Positions 25,415 through 35,212 of a stretch of 64,000 nt of DNA are shown piece by piece. The notes beneath the pieces are model-generated. The model ran no database searches and was not told where the DNA came from. It was given only the letters and a program-made list of their open reading frames with translations. Source of the DNA: Streptomyces antibioticus. Its GTDB lineage: Bacteria > Actinomycetota > Actinomycetes > Streptomycetales > Streptomycetaceae. Numbering within the stretch: position 1 is the stretch's first letter; every line of letters begins with the position of its first letter. Both the position numbers and the translations under genes were made by a program. The stretch is from NCBI RefSeq assembly GCF_001514065.1, contig NZ_KQ948431.1:62001-126000 (forward strand), given 5' to 3'.

Positions 25415-26113
25415 TCAGGCGGCGGGCCGCACCAGGCCGGTCTCGTAGGCGAAGACCACCGCGTGCACGCGGGCGCGTGCTCCGATCTTGGCGAGGATGT
25501 GGCTGACATGGGACTTCACGGTCGTCGGGGCGATGTTCAGCCGCGCCGCGATCTCCGTGTTGGACCAGCCGGAGGCGACGGCGGCCAGGACGTCGCGTTC
25601 CCGTTCGGTGAGCGTGTCCAGGCCGACCCCGGTCGTGGCGGGACGGACCGGCTGCTGCTGCCGGACGGTGTCGATGAGGGCGCGGGTCAGATTGGGTGTG
25701 ATGACGGCGTCCCCGACGGCCACGACCCGTATGGCGGCGACCAGTTCCTCGGGGGCTGCGCTCTCCAGGACGAACCCGTCGACCCCGGCCCGCAGTCCGG
25801 CGTAGGCGTGCTGCTCGTCCGCGTCGGGTGTGAGGACGAGGACACGCGGAGGGCGGGCCGCCGCTTCGGAGAGGCCGGGGGAAGCGGCGAAGGCGGGGGG
25901 ATGGGTGATCCGGCGGATGACATCGATGCCATCGGTGTCCTGGACGCGGCCGTCGAGCAGGACGACGTCCGGGCGCAGCACGGCGCTCAGGCGGACCGCT
26001 TCGGTGCCGGTGGTGGCCTCGCCGGAGACGGTCAGGTCGGGCTGGTCCGTCAGGAGCATGCGCAGGCCGAGACGCTGGAGCGACTGGCTGCTGACGATGA
26101 GTACAGAGGTCAT
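25415..26113 (-). CDS. Orphan NarL/LuxR-type response regulator with degenerate receiver
   Basis: 232 residues. The C-terminal LuxR helix-turn-helix is clear (LTERERDVLAAVASGWSNTEIAARLNIAPTTVKSHVSHIL). The N-terminal receiver keeps an Asp in DVVLLDGRV but lacks the acidic pair after strand 1 (LIVSSQSLQ instead of VDD). The conserved Lys near the end is Glu (FVLESA). It may therefore be phosphorylation-independent. No histidine kinase gene is nearby. ATG at 26113 with GGAGGG upstream. A perfect 19-bp palindrome lies 15 bases before the start codon. Confidence 0.88.
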   Translation of the reverse strand: MTSVLIVSSQSLQRLGLRMLLTDQPDLTVSGEATTGTEAVRLSAVLRPDVVLLDGRVQDTDGIDVIRRITHPPAFAASPGLSEAAARPPRVLVLTPDADEQHAYAGLRAGVDGFVLESAAPEELVAAIRVVAVGDAVITPNLTRALIDTVRQQQPVRPATTGVGLDTLTERERDVLAAVASGWSNTEIAARLNIAPTTVKSHVSHILAKIGARARVHAVVFAYETGLVRPAA

Positions 26114-26128
26114 GGTGGCGACCCTCCT

Positions 26129-26147
26129 GAACGAAACGGTTTCGTTC
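26129..26147. promoter_or_regulatory. 19-bp perfect palindrome before the response regulator gene
   Basis: GAACGAAACGGTTTCGTTC is palindromic over 9+1+9 bases and lies just upstream of the response-regulator ribosome-binding site. It resembles TetR- or LacI-family operators. No such regulator is encoded beside it, so control from elsewhere is likely. Confidence 0.6.
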
Positions 26148-26241
26148 GCTTGGCCTCAGCATAGCCCCGCGACCAGAGATACGACATCGATTCCTTCGTG
26201 GTCTGGATCACCTCTCCAGCGCACCGCGAGCGCCCCCTGGT

Positions 26242-27414
26242 TCAGAGGAAGAGCGTCCCGGGATCCAGCCCGGACAACACCCGCCCGTACAGCTCCAGAT
26301 TGGTCGCCGGATTGACGAAGGAGTGCAGGTTGAGAGCGTGCAGATCCCGTACCGCCCGCTGCACCGGCACGTCCAGACGCAGTGAGGACGCGCCGGAGGC
26401 GGAGGCGATCAGATCGACGGCTTCCTTGCACAGCCGGGCCACATAGCCGCTCTGCGCGCGGATCTTCGCCCGCTCCTCCTGGGTGAACGGCTCGCCGGCC
26501 TCGATGCGTGCGACGAACGCGTCCGCCAGCAGCTCGGCGCAGGAGATCCTCATCGCCGCCTCGGCGGCCTGGAGGTGCGTCACGGTCGCCTCGTGCTGCC
26601 GCGTGTGGAAGGTGTACGTGATGCCCCGCCGGTGGATGCGCTCCGTGAACCCCGCCAGGGACGCCCGCGCCACACCGAGCGCGTGCGGGGCCGTCCACGC
26701 GCAGAACAGCAGCAGGACGGGCATCCGGTAGAAGGGGTCGTCGGCGTTCGCCTTCGAGGGGAACTCGCCCGCCAGCAGCGGCCCCACGGGCAGGACACGG
26801 TGCGCGGGCACCAGGACGTCATGGGCGACGACGCTGTTGCTGCCCGAGCCGGCCAGCCCGGAGACATGCCAGTCGTCCAGGATCTCCAGTTCCGACACGG
26901 GTACGGCCGTCCACAGCATCTCGGGCGGCCCCTCACCGGACTCGACGCGGACGGTCAGCAGATGCCAGTCGGCGTGCCGGCACCCGGTGGCGAAGCCCGA
27001 GGTGCCGTTGACCAGATAGCCCCCGTCCACCGCGACCGCCGTGGCGTCCGGGACGAGCGTGCCGCCGACCCGCACGTCCGGGCTCGCGAAGATCTCGTCC
27101 TGCGCCTCGTCGGGGAAGAGCGCGGCGATGAACGCGCAGCCCGCCTGGATCAGGGCGGTGAAACCGGCCGACCCGCACGCCCCGGCCACCTCGGCCAGCA
27201 CGTCGACCTGGGTGCGCAGCGGCGTCTGATGGCCGCCGTACCGCCGGGGGACGTTCATCCGGTGGACGCCGGCCTCGGTGAGCGCCGCGACGACCTCGCC
27301 GGTCACCCGCCTCTCCTGCTCGGTCCGCAGCGCGTGTTCGGCGATCAGCGGGCGGATCTCCCGTACCCGTGCGAGGAGTTCGGAGTCGGAGCGGGGTGCC
27401 GACGCTGAAGTCAT
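26242..27414 (-). CDS. Acyl-CoA dehydrogenase-fold flavin monooxygenase
   Basis: 390 residues. The fold pattern is that of acyl-CoA dehydrogenases: an N-terminal helical part, the middle segment YLVNGTSGFATGCRHADWHLL, and a C-terminal helical bundle. VSGLAGSGSNSVVAHDVLVPAHRV and the late SSLRLDVPVQRAVRDLHAL resemble the two-component flavin monooxygenases (HsaA/DszC/group D type) that use reduced flavin from a partner reductase. No acyl-CoA catalytic Glu is evident. GGAGGG precedes the ATG at 27414. It lies 31 bases downstream of a membrane-protein gene on the same strand. Substrate unknown. Confidence 0.82.
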   Translation of the reverse strand: MTSASAPRSDSELLARVREIRPLIAEHALRTEQERRVTGEVVAALTEAGVHRMNVPRRYGGHQTPLRTQVDVLAEVAGACGSAGFTALIQAGCAFIAALFPDEAQDEIFASPDVRVGGTLVPDATAVAVDGGYLVNGTSGFATGCRHADWHLLTVRVESGEGPPEMLWTAVPVSELEILDDWHVSGLAGSGSNSVVAHDVLVPAHRVLPVGPLLAGEFPSKANADDPFYRMPVLLLFCAWTAPHALGVARASLAGFTERIHRRGITYTFHTRQHEATVTHLQAAEAAMRISCAELLADAFVARIEAGEPFTQEERAKIRAQSGYVARLCKEAVDLIASASGASSLRLDVPVQRAVRDLHALNLHSFVNPATNLELYGRVLSGLDPGTLFL

Positions 27415-27445
27415 GGACGCCCTCCGGAGGTTGTCTGACGGACCA

Positions 27446-27994
27446 TCACCGTGACGCGGCCCGGACCGGGACGTTAATGCCGCCTCGGGCGGAGCGAGTC
27501 GAGGCCGCCCGGTACTTGCGCCCGCGTCGGGTCGGTCCCCAGGGTTTGAGGACCGAGATCACCGTCATGAAGACGTACGCGGTCGACGAGACGATCGGAC
27601 CGAACAGGACGTCGCCGGTGTCCGGCAGCGGATGCCCCGCGGCGACGGCGGCGACCGCGGCGTTCACCGCCGGGCGCAGCACGAACGCCGTCGCGGTGAG
27701 CGTGGCCAGGGACAGCCAGAACTTCGTGTGGACCCACTTGTGCCTCGCCAGTCCCCAGGGCGTGCCCAGCGAGAGCAGCAGTCCGCTGAGGAAGGTGAGG
27801 AGCGCGAGGGGGAGCAGGAGCCAGTCGGCGAACAGCTTCATGGCCCGGACCGAGGACTCCACGATCACCGGGTCGCCGGTGGTGGCCGCGGTGATCCCGA
27901 GCGCCAGCAGGCCGACGGTGAGCCCGAGCCAGCCGGCGGAGGCGACGACATGGACGACGAGGGAGCCCTTGCGGGCCGGGCGGCTGCGTTTCAT
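27446..27994 (-). CDS. DUF2269-like integral membrane protein
   Basis: About 182 residues with four hydrophobic segments (VVHVVASAGWLGLTVGLLALGI, LFADWLLLPLALLTFLSGLLLSL, FWLSLATLTATAFVLRPAV, VSSTAYVFMTVISVL). The sequence resembles predicted membrane proteins of the DUF2269 group, whose function is unknown. ATG at 27994 is preferred over GTG at 28003 because GGGA lies just upstream. The last 30 residues are basic and probably cytoplasmic. It may be co-transcribed with the flavin monooxygenase that follows. Confidence 0.72.
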   Translation of the reverse strand: MKRSRPARKGSLVVHVVASAGWLGLTVGLLALGITAATTGDPVIVESSVRAMKLFADWLLLPLALLTFLSGLLLSLGTPWGLARHKWVHTKFWLSLATLTATAFVLRPAVNAAVAAVAAGHPLPDTGDVLFGPIVSSTAYVFMTVISVLKPWGPTRRGRKYRAASTRSARGGINVPVRAASR

Positions 27995-28073
27995 GCGTCC
28001 CACGGTGCCGGGCCGGCGCGGCGAGGGCGTCTCACAGCGGGAGTAAGCCGGCGTACTGACGGGGGAGTACGCC

Positions 28074-28574
28074 TCAGCCCTTCGGCAGGAACGCGCTCAG
28101 CGCGTCGATGAGACGGTCGAGGGCGGGGTGCGCCGTGGAGCGGTCGGTGGTGACCGTGCGGCCGTCGAGGCGGAGTCGGTACCGGAAGAGGTCGGCGGCG
28201 CCGGTGTCGACCGTGAGGTCGGGTACCTCGTCGAGCGCCGGATCGCCGAGCAGCGTCCGCAGCTCCGTGAACTCGGCCGCGCGGAGGTGACGCGTCGCGG
28301 ACCTGCCGTTGTCGCGGGCGTGGACGGTGCCGTCCCCGCGCAGGACCACCTGCTGGGAGACGCCGGCGAAACCACCGCTGATGCTCATGGACACGAGCTT
28401 CCGGGCGGGGTCGGTCGTGGGGACGGGCGTCGGCGTGGACGTGGGAGCCGGCGTGGATGTGGAAGCCGCCGTGGATGTGGGAGCCGGCGCCGCGGCGCCC
28501 GAGTCCTCGGCGCCGCACCCCGTCAGCCTGAGCGCACAGAGCGCCGCCACCGCCGCGGCACCGCTACGGAACAT
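28074..28574 (-). CDS. Lipoprotein with emfourin-like domain (possible metalloprotease inhibitor)
   Basis: 166 residues. The N-terminus has a lipobox (LTGC, Cys about 20), followed by a Thr/Pro/Ala-rich linker to residue 58. The C-terminal 105 residues begin SMSISGGFAGVSQQVVLRGDG and end with a helix (HPALDRLIDAL). The GGFAG motif and length recall emfourin, the inhibitor of M4 proteases such as protealysin; this is recognition by eye. Its start overlaps the end of the upstream gene by 11 bases, so the two are translationally coupled. A metalloprotease gene is divergent some 500 bases away. Confidence 0.7.
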   Translation of the reverse strand: MFRSGAAAVAALCALRLTGCGAEDSGAAAPAPTSTAASTSTPAPTSTPTPVPTTDPARKLVSMSISGGFAGVSQQVVLRGDGTVHARDNGRSATRHLRAAEFTELRTLLGDPALDEVPDLTVDTGAADLFRYRLRLDGRTVTTDRSTAHPALDRLIDALSAFLPKG

Positions 28575-28899
28575 GCCGCTCTCCGTCCGCGGCCCGCACC
28601 TTGAGGATCTGGTCGTCGACGTGCAGGACCTCCAACTGGCGTTCCGCGTCGGGGAGGTTGAGTGCGAGCCGTCGGCCCTCCTGGTCCGCCGGCGCCCAGC
28701 TGCCGGTCCGGCGCCCCGGTGCGTCGCCGCGTCCGATGGGCCGCTCGGTGAAGGTGCCGTCCGCGGCGAACTCCAGCCCGCGGCGGCCCCGCGCGGGCGG
28801 CAGCGGATACCCGGCCCGGCGGTAGACGGTCACGCCGGGCGAGTCCTCCTCGTACGCATGCACCCATGCCCCGATCAGCTCCGGTGGCGGACCGCTCAT
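28564..28899 (-). CDS. Small hypothetical protein, lipocalin-like beta-rich
   Basis: 111 residues. Contains ELIGAWVHAYEEDSPGVTVYRRAG and LEFAADGTFTERPIGRGDAP, a pattern seen in small beta-barrel, lipocalin-like proteins (L-x-G-x-W and F-x-x-D-G-T-F). No signal peptide is visible. The ATG at 28899 has GGAGG nine bases upstream. It overlaps the following lipoprotein gene by 11 bases. Function unknown. Confidence 0.68.
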   Translation of the reverse strand: MSGPPPELIGAWVHAYEEDSPGVTVYRRAGYPLPPARGRRGLEFAADGTFTERPIGRGDAPGRRTGSWAPADQEGRRLALNLPDAERQLEVLHVDDQILKVRAADGERHVP

Positions 28900-29099
28900 G
28901 GTCGGGCACCTCCTGCTCCCTGCCGGTCCAGCCGGAAACGTGTCCGATTGACCCGATACGGAATGCAACGCCGTACTTACCGTGAATTCGGTGATTCTGC
29001 TGACCCTGTCCGTGCGGTCGCCCTACCGTAAACCTCAACGGGCCCGTTCCACCCTCACCTCCGCGTCGCACAGGCGCGGCCATCGTCAGGCGGTGCAGC

Positions 29100-30050
29100 G
29101 TGCCCGAGAACGAGTTCGACGAGACCACCCCCACCCGCCGCGTCTGCGGCACGATGCCGGTGCACCGGCGGCTGCTGACCGAGAACGCCTCCTACGCCCT
29201 GGCACGGGACGCGGTGGAGAACAGGGCCTTCGCCTTCGAGACCGGCCTGGAGACCTCGGCCCGCGCCGGCGTGACGGTCATCCCGGTGGTCGTGCACGTC
29301 GTCCACCGGACAGCCGAGCAGAACATCAGCGGCGCGCAGATCGCCAGTCAGATCGAGGTCCTGAACCAGGACTACCGGATGCTCAACCCGGACATCTCAA
29401 AGGTCCCCGAGGTCTGGCAGTTCCTCACCGCCGACTGCCGCGTCGAGTTCGCGCTCGCCACCGAGGACCCCTTCGGCGCGCCCACCGACGGCATCACCCG
29501 CACCGAGACCGCGACGGACCTCTTCCACACGGACGACGGCGTCAAGTTCGCGGCGAGCGGCGGCCATGACGCCTGGCCCGCCGACCGATACCTCAACCTC
29601 TGGGTCGCCCCACGCATCGAGGACCCCGACCCCACCCTCGGCGAGATCCTCGGCTACGCCCAGTTCCCGGGCGGCCCGCCCGAGACCGACGGCGTGGTCA
29701 TCGGCCACCGCTTCTTCGGTACGACGGGCACGGCACGGGCGCCCTTCGACCTCGGCCGGACCGCGACCCACGAAGTGGGCCACTGGCTGAACCTCTTCCA
29801 CATCTGGGGCGACGACGGCCAGGGGTGCAGCGGCACCGACTTCGTCGCGGACACCCCCAACGCGGGCGGCCCCAACTTCGGCACCCCCACCTTCCCGCAC
29901 GTGACCTGCAACAACGCGCCCGACGGGGACATGTTCGTGAATTACATGGACTACACCGACGACATCGCGATGTTCATGTTCACCCAGGGACAGGCGGCCC
30001 GCATCGACGCGACCCTGGAGGGCGCCCGCTCCTCGTTCCTCAAGCCCTGA
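29100..30050 (+). CDS. M43-type zinc metalloprotease (pappalysin/cytophagalysin-like)
   Basis: 316 residues. The extended zinc motif [11 protein letters not shown] (HExxHxxGxxH type with Leu-Asn in place of Gly) and the downstream Met-turn (NYMDYTDD) identify an M43 metzincin. The usual N-terminal block is present ([33 protein letters not shown]), as are conserved Cys around DTPNAGG and VTCNNAP. No signal peptide is visible at this GTG start, which is odd for a family that is normally secreted. It is convergent with the LysR gene, with 13 bases between stops. Proposed role: extracellular protein degradation or cleavage of a specific partner. Confidence 0.85.
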   Translation: MPENEFDETTPTRRVCGTMPVHRRLLTENASYALARDAVENRAFAFETGLETSARAGVTVIPVVVHVVHRTAEQNISGAQIASQIEVLNQDYRMLNPDISKVPEVWQFLTADCRVEFALATEDPFGAPTDGITRTETATDLFHTDDGVKFAASGGHDAWPADRYLNLWVAPRIEDPDPTLGEILGYAQFPGGPPETDGVVIGHRFFGTTGTARAPFDLGRTATHEVGHWLNLFHIWGDDGQGCSGTDFVADTPNAGGPNFGTPTFPHVTCNNAPDGDMFVNYMDYTDDIAMFMFTQGQAARIDATLEGARSSFLKP

Positions 30051-30063
30051 CTGCCGTGCCGCC

Positions 30064-30993
30064 CTACCCCTCGCGGGCGGCGCGCAGCAGATGGTCGCGT
30101 ACGACGGCCACGTGCGGATTGCCCGAGACGCCGGGGCGCTGCACCAGGAAGCCGGTGTTGATGGGCGGGTCGTCCGGATCGTGCAGCAGGACCAGCGCGC
30201 CGGACGCCAGCTCGTCGGCGCAGAGATAGCGCGGCAGCACCGAGAACCCGGTACCGCCCACGACCGCCGCCTTGACCGCGTTGAGGTCGGGCATCGTCAC
30301 CGCGGGCTGGCACACCAGGCGGTTGCCGAACACATGTCGCCAGTAGCGGCGCACGATCGGGAGGTCCTCGGCGTACGCGACCAGGGGGACGCCGTGCAGC
30401 GCCGCGGCCCCCTCCGTCGCTATGCGTCCCGGGCCACCGATCCGATCCGCCCACGCGGGCCCGGCGACCAGCACGAACTCCTCGTCGTTCAGCGGCACCG
30501 CCGTCAGCGTCCGGCCGCGGGGCCGGAAGCTGGCGATCACCAGGTCGTGCCGGCCCGCCCGCAGATCCTCAAGGAGGGGCTCGGTCAGACCGGGCGTGAC
30601 CCGCAGCCGTACGCCCTTCTCCACGAGCGGCGCGATGCCCGGCAGGACGGAACGGGTCAGGAACTCGGCCGGGCCGGCGAGGTGCACGGGCTCGGTGGGG
30701 GTGTCCTCCGGCCGTGCCACCGAGGCGAGCGCGTCCAGGGGCTCGACGATCCGGGCGGCCAGCTCGTCCGCATAGGGAGCGGGCGCCACCCCGCGGGCCA
30801 GCCGCTCGAACAGCTCCCGGTCCAGCTGCCGCTCCAGGGCGCGGATCTGGGTCGTCACCGTGGGCTGCGACAGGCCGAGGAGGCGGGCGGCGGCCGTGAA
30901 GGAACCGGTGCGGTACACGGTCAGGAACGTGCGCAGCTGGTTCAGGTCGAGGGGGCCTCCGGCCGGGTGGTCATTGGATTCCCTATCTCTCAT
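30064..30993 (-). CDS. LysR-family transcriptional regulator
   Basis: 309 residues. The N-terminal winged HTH is clear (LDLNQLRTFLTVYRTGSFTAAARLLGLSQPTVTTQIRALERQL), with a periplasmic-binding-like effector domain behind it. It is divergent from a DJ-1/PfpI gene with 50 bases between starts. This is the usual arrangement for a LysR regulator controlling its neighbour. The intergenic DNA contains two ATTGGATT copies 33 bases apart (30973 and 31006) that could be its sites. Confidence 0.9.
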   Translation of the reverse strand: MRDRESNDHPAGGPLDLNQLRTFLTVYRTGSFTAAARLLGLSQPTVTTQIRALERQLDRELFERLARGVAPAPYADELAARIVEPLDALASVARPEDTPTEPVHLAGPAEFLTRSVLPGIAPLVEKGVRLRVTPGLTEPLLEDLRAGRHDLVIASFRPRGRTLTAVPLNDEEFVLVAGPAWADRIGGPGRIATEGAAALHGVPLVAYAEDLPIVRRYWRHVFGNRLVCQPAVTMPDLNAVKAAVVGGTGFSVLPRYLCADELASGALVLLHDPDDPPINTGFLVQRPGVSGNPHVAVVRDHLLRAAREG

Positions 30994-31043
30994 ATACGTG
31001 AGCCTATTGGATTTCTATGGGCGGGCTCGCCTACGTTCGACCC

Positions 31044-31739
31044 ATGTCAAAGATCCTCTTCGTCATGACCGGCGCCGACCACTGGACCCTCGCGGACGGC
31101 ACCCTGCACCCCACCGGCTTCTGGGCCGAGGAGGCCGTCGCCCCGTACCAGGCCTTCAAGGCCGCCGGGCACGAGATCGTCGTGGCCACCCCCGGCGGGG
31201 TCGTCCCCACCGTCGACAAGGGCAGCCTCGCGCCCCAGTTCAACGGCGGCCAGGAGGGCGCCGACCGCACCGCCGCCGCACTGGCCGCGATGACCGAGCT
31301 CCAGCACCCGGTCAAGCTGACGGACGTCGACCTCGACGACTACGCCGCCGTCTTCTACCCCGGCGGCCACGGCCCCATGGAGGACCTGGCCGTCGACGCC
31401 GACTCCGGGAAGCTGCTCACCCTCGCCCTGGAGTCCGGCAAGCCGCTCGGCGTGGTCTGCCACGGCCCGGCCGCGCTGCTCGCCGCGGTGAAGGACGACG
31501 GCACCAACGCCTTCGCCGGCTACCAGGTGGCCGCGTTCACCAACGACGAGGAGATCCAGGGCGGCCTCGCCGACAAGGCCAAGTGGCTGCTCCAGGACCG
31601 GCTGACCGAGGCGGGCGTCGACGTCCAGGTGGGCCCGCCGTGGGCGCCGAAGACCGTCGTCGACCGCAACCTCGTCACCGGCCAGAACCCGGCCTCGTCG
31701 GCACCGCTCGCCGACGAGCTGCTCAAGAAGCTGGGCTGA
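31044..31739 (+). CDS. DJ-1/PfpI family protein (Hsp31/glyoxalase III-like)
   Basis: 231 residues. The nucleophile elbow with Cys is visible (GVVCHGPAALL). The conserved Glu (FWAEEAVAPY) and YPGGHGPMEDL mark the class I glutamine-amidotransferase-like DJ-1 fold. The extended length and the GFWAEE segment match the Hsp31/HchA-like subgroup, which removes methylglyoxal or repairs glycated proteins. ATG at 31044. A strong hairpin follows the stop. Confidence 0.87.
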   Translation: MSKILFVMTGADHWTLADGTLHPTGFWAEEAVAPYQAFKAAGHEIVVATPGGVVPTVDKGSLAPQFNGGQEGADRTAAALAAMTELQHPVKLTDVDLDDYAAVFYPGGHGPMEDLAVDADSGKLLTLALESGKPLGVVCHGPAALLAAVKDDGTNAFAGYQVAAFTNDEEIQGGLADKAKWLLQDRLTEAGVDVQVGPPWAPKTVVDRNLVTGQNPASSAPLADELLKKLG

Positions 31740-31745
31740 GCGCGA

Positions 31746-31787
31746 CGGCACAGCGCCCGCCGGTGTCGTCCGGCGGGCGCTGTGCCG
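31746..31787. terminator. 18-bp stem hairpin terminator after the DJ-1 gene
   Basis: 31746-31763 pairs perfectly with 31770-31787 (CGGCACAGCGCCCGCCGG arm) around a 6-base loop. It lies between the convergent DJ-1 and copA genes and probably ends both transcripts. There is no U-tract, as is common in Streptomyces. Confidence 0.8.
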
Positions 31788-31815
31788 CTGCTCGGCGTCA
31801 GGTCGCTCAGGTTGC

Positions 31816-34068
<2,253 letters not shown>

Positions 34069-34127
34069 CGCTGCTGCTCCTCATGGACTGGACAGGGGGC
34101 GGGGATGTCGCCGCCGAGGCTCAAGAT

Positions 34128-34144
34128 ATACCTATGGGGGGTAT
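34128..34144 (-). promoter_or_regulatory. CsoR-type copper box in the copA promoter
   Basis: ATACCTATGGGGGGTAT is an imperfect palindrome of the CsoR class (ATACCCC/GGGGTAT). It occupies the 17-base spacer between TTGCAT (-35) and TATATC (-10) reading toward copA. A bound CsoR repressor would block RNA polymerase until Cu(I) releases it. Confidence 0.75.
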
Positions 34145-34174
34145 GCAATGCAAGCGCCGAGAAGCCTTGACTTT

Positions 34175-34191
34175 ATACCCCCTGGGGGTAT
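34175..34191 (+). promoter_or_regulatory. CsoR-type copper box before the His-rich secreted protein gene
   Basis: ATACCCCCTGGGGGTAT is a perfect 8+1+8 palindrome matching the actinobacterial CsoR operator. A TTGACT -35-like hexamer lies at 34168-34173, and the box overlaps the spacer and -10 of a rightward promoter. It is a stronger site than the copA one. Confidence 0.85.
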
Positions 34192-34251
34192 CGTCAACTG
34201 CATCGAGGCCCCCGCGACCCGGCGGTGGCCGTGATCCCCGAGGAGCTGGCC

Positions 34252-35193
34252 ATGCATGCCGGACTCAAGATCTCCGCGTTCGCCGCCGCGCTCGCCGCGA
34301 CCTTCGGCACCGCCTACGGCGTGGGCAAGGGCATCGACCCGGTGATCACGGAGAATGCGCCTGCCTCCCATGAGAGCCATGAGAAAGGGGGTGGCGAGGG
34401 CGGTCACCAGGAATCTCCGGCCGGCGGTCATCAGAAATCTCCGGCCGGCGGGCTCCAGATCTCCGAAGGCGGCTACACGCTCGACCTGAAGACCCCGCGG
34501 GTCACGGCCGGGCAGCGGACCGAGCTGCGGTTCGCGGTACGCGACTCCGCAGGCCGTGCCGTCACCGCGTACCAGCGCGAGCACGACAAGGAACTCCACC
34601 TCATCGTCGCCTCACGCGACCTCGTCACCTACCGCCATCTGCACCCCACCCGCGCCGCCGACGGCACCTGGAGCATCCCCGTCGAACTGCCCCGCGCGGG
34701 CGGCTACCGCGTCTTCGCCGACTTCACCCCGGCGAAGAAGGGCGCCGAGAACCTCGTCCTCGGCGCGGACCTGGCGGCCTCGGGCAGCTACACGGCCCAG
34801 AAGCTCCCGTCACCGACCGGCACGGCGACCGTCGACGGCTACAAGGTCGAGCTGGCCGGCGGCCTGACCCCGAACACCGCGACCGAGCTCAAGCTCAAGA
34901 TCTCCCGCGACGGCCGCCCCGTCACCGACCTCCAGCCCTACCTCGGTGCCTACGGCCACCTCGTCGCGTTGCGCTCCGGAGACCTGGCCTACCTCCACGT
35001 CCACCCCAACGGTGAACCGGGCGACGCCACGACCGAGCCCGGCCCGGACATCTCCTTCACGGCCACCGCCCCCAGCGTCGGGACGTACCGCCTGTTCCTC
35101 GACTTCAAGCACCAGGGGAAGGTCCGCACGGCGGCGTTCACCGTGAACACCGGTGAGGGGCACGCGGCCGCCGAGAGCGCGCACGGTCACTGA
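34252..35193 (+). CDS. Secreted or membrane-anchored His-rich copper-responsive protein
   Basis: 313 residues. The N-terminus (MHAGLKISAFAAALAATFGTAYGVGKG) is an uncleaved anchor or signal peptide. A His/Gly/Ser-rich stretch with a short internal repeat (ESPAGGHQ, KSPAGG) follows. Two beta-sandwich-like halves each end in a His cluster (YRHLHPT and YLHVHPNGE). The C-terminus is GHAAAESAHGH. His clusters and a CsoR-box promoter shared with copA point to extracytoplasmic copper binding. The ATG at 34252 follows GAGGAG at good spacing. Exact biochemical role unknown. Confidence 0.8.
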   Translation: MHAGLKISAFAAALAATFGTAYGVGKGIDPVITENAPASHESHEKGGGEGGHQESPAGGHQKSPAGGLQISEGGYTLDLKTPRVTAGQRTELRFAVRDSAGRAVTAYQREHDKELHLIVASRDLVTYRHLHPTRAADGTWSIPVELPRAGGYRVFADFTPAKKGAENLVLGADLAASGSYTAQKLPSPTGTATVDGYKVELAGGLTPNTATELKLKISRDGRPVTDLQPYLGAYGHLVALRSGDLAYLHVHPNGEPGDATTEPGPDISFTATAPSVGTYRLFLDFKHQGKVRTAAFTVNTGEGHAAAESAHGH

Positions 35194-35212
35194 CGCCCTG
35201 ACGGTCCCCGCC

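Noticed and set aside
28899..29100. A small gene in the 200-bp gap before the metalloprotease
   Set aside because: Frames there have no ribosome-binding site and no sensible composition; the gap more likely holds the two divergent promoters (a TTGACC hexamer is visible near 28949).
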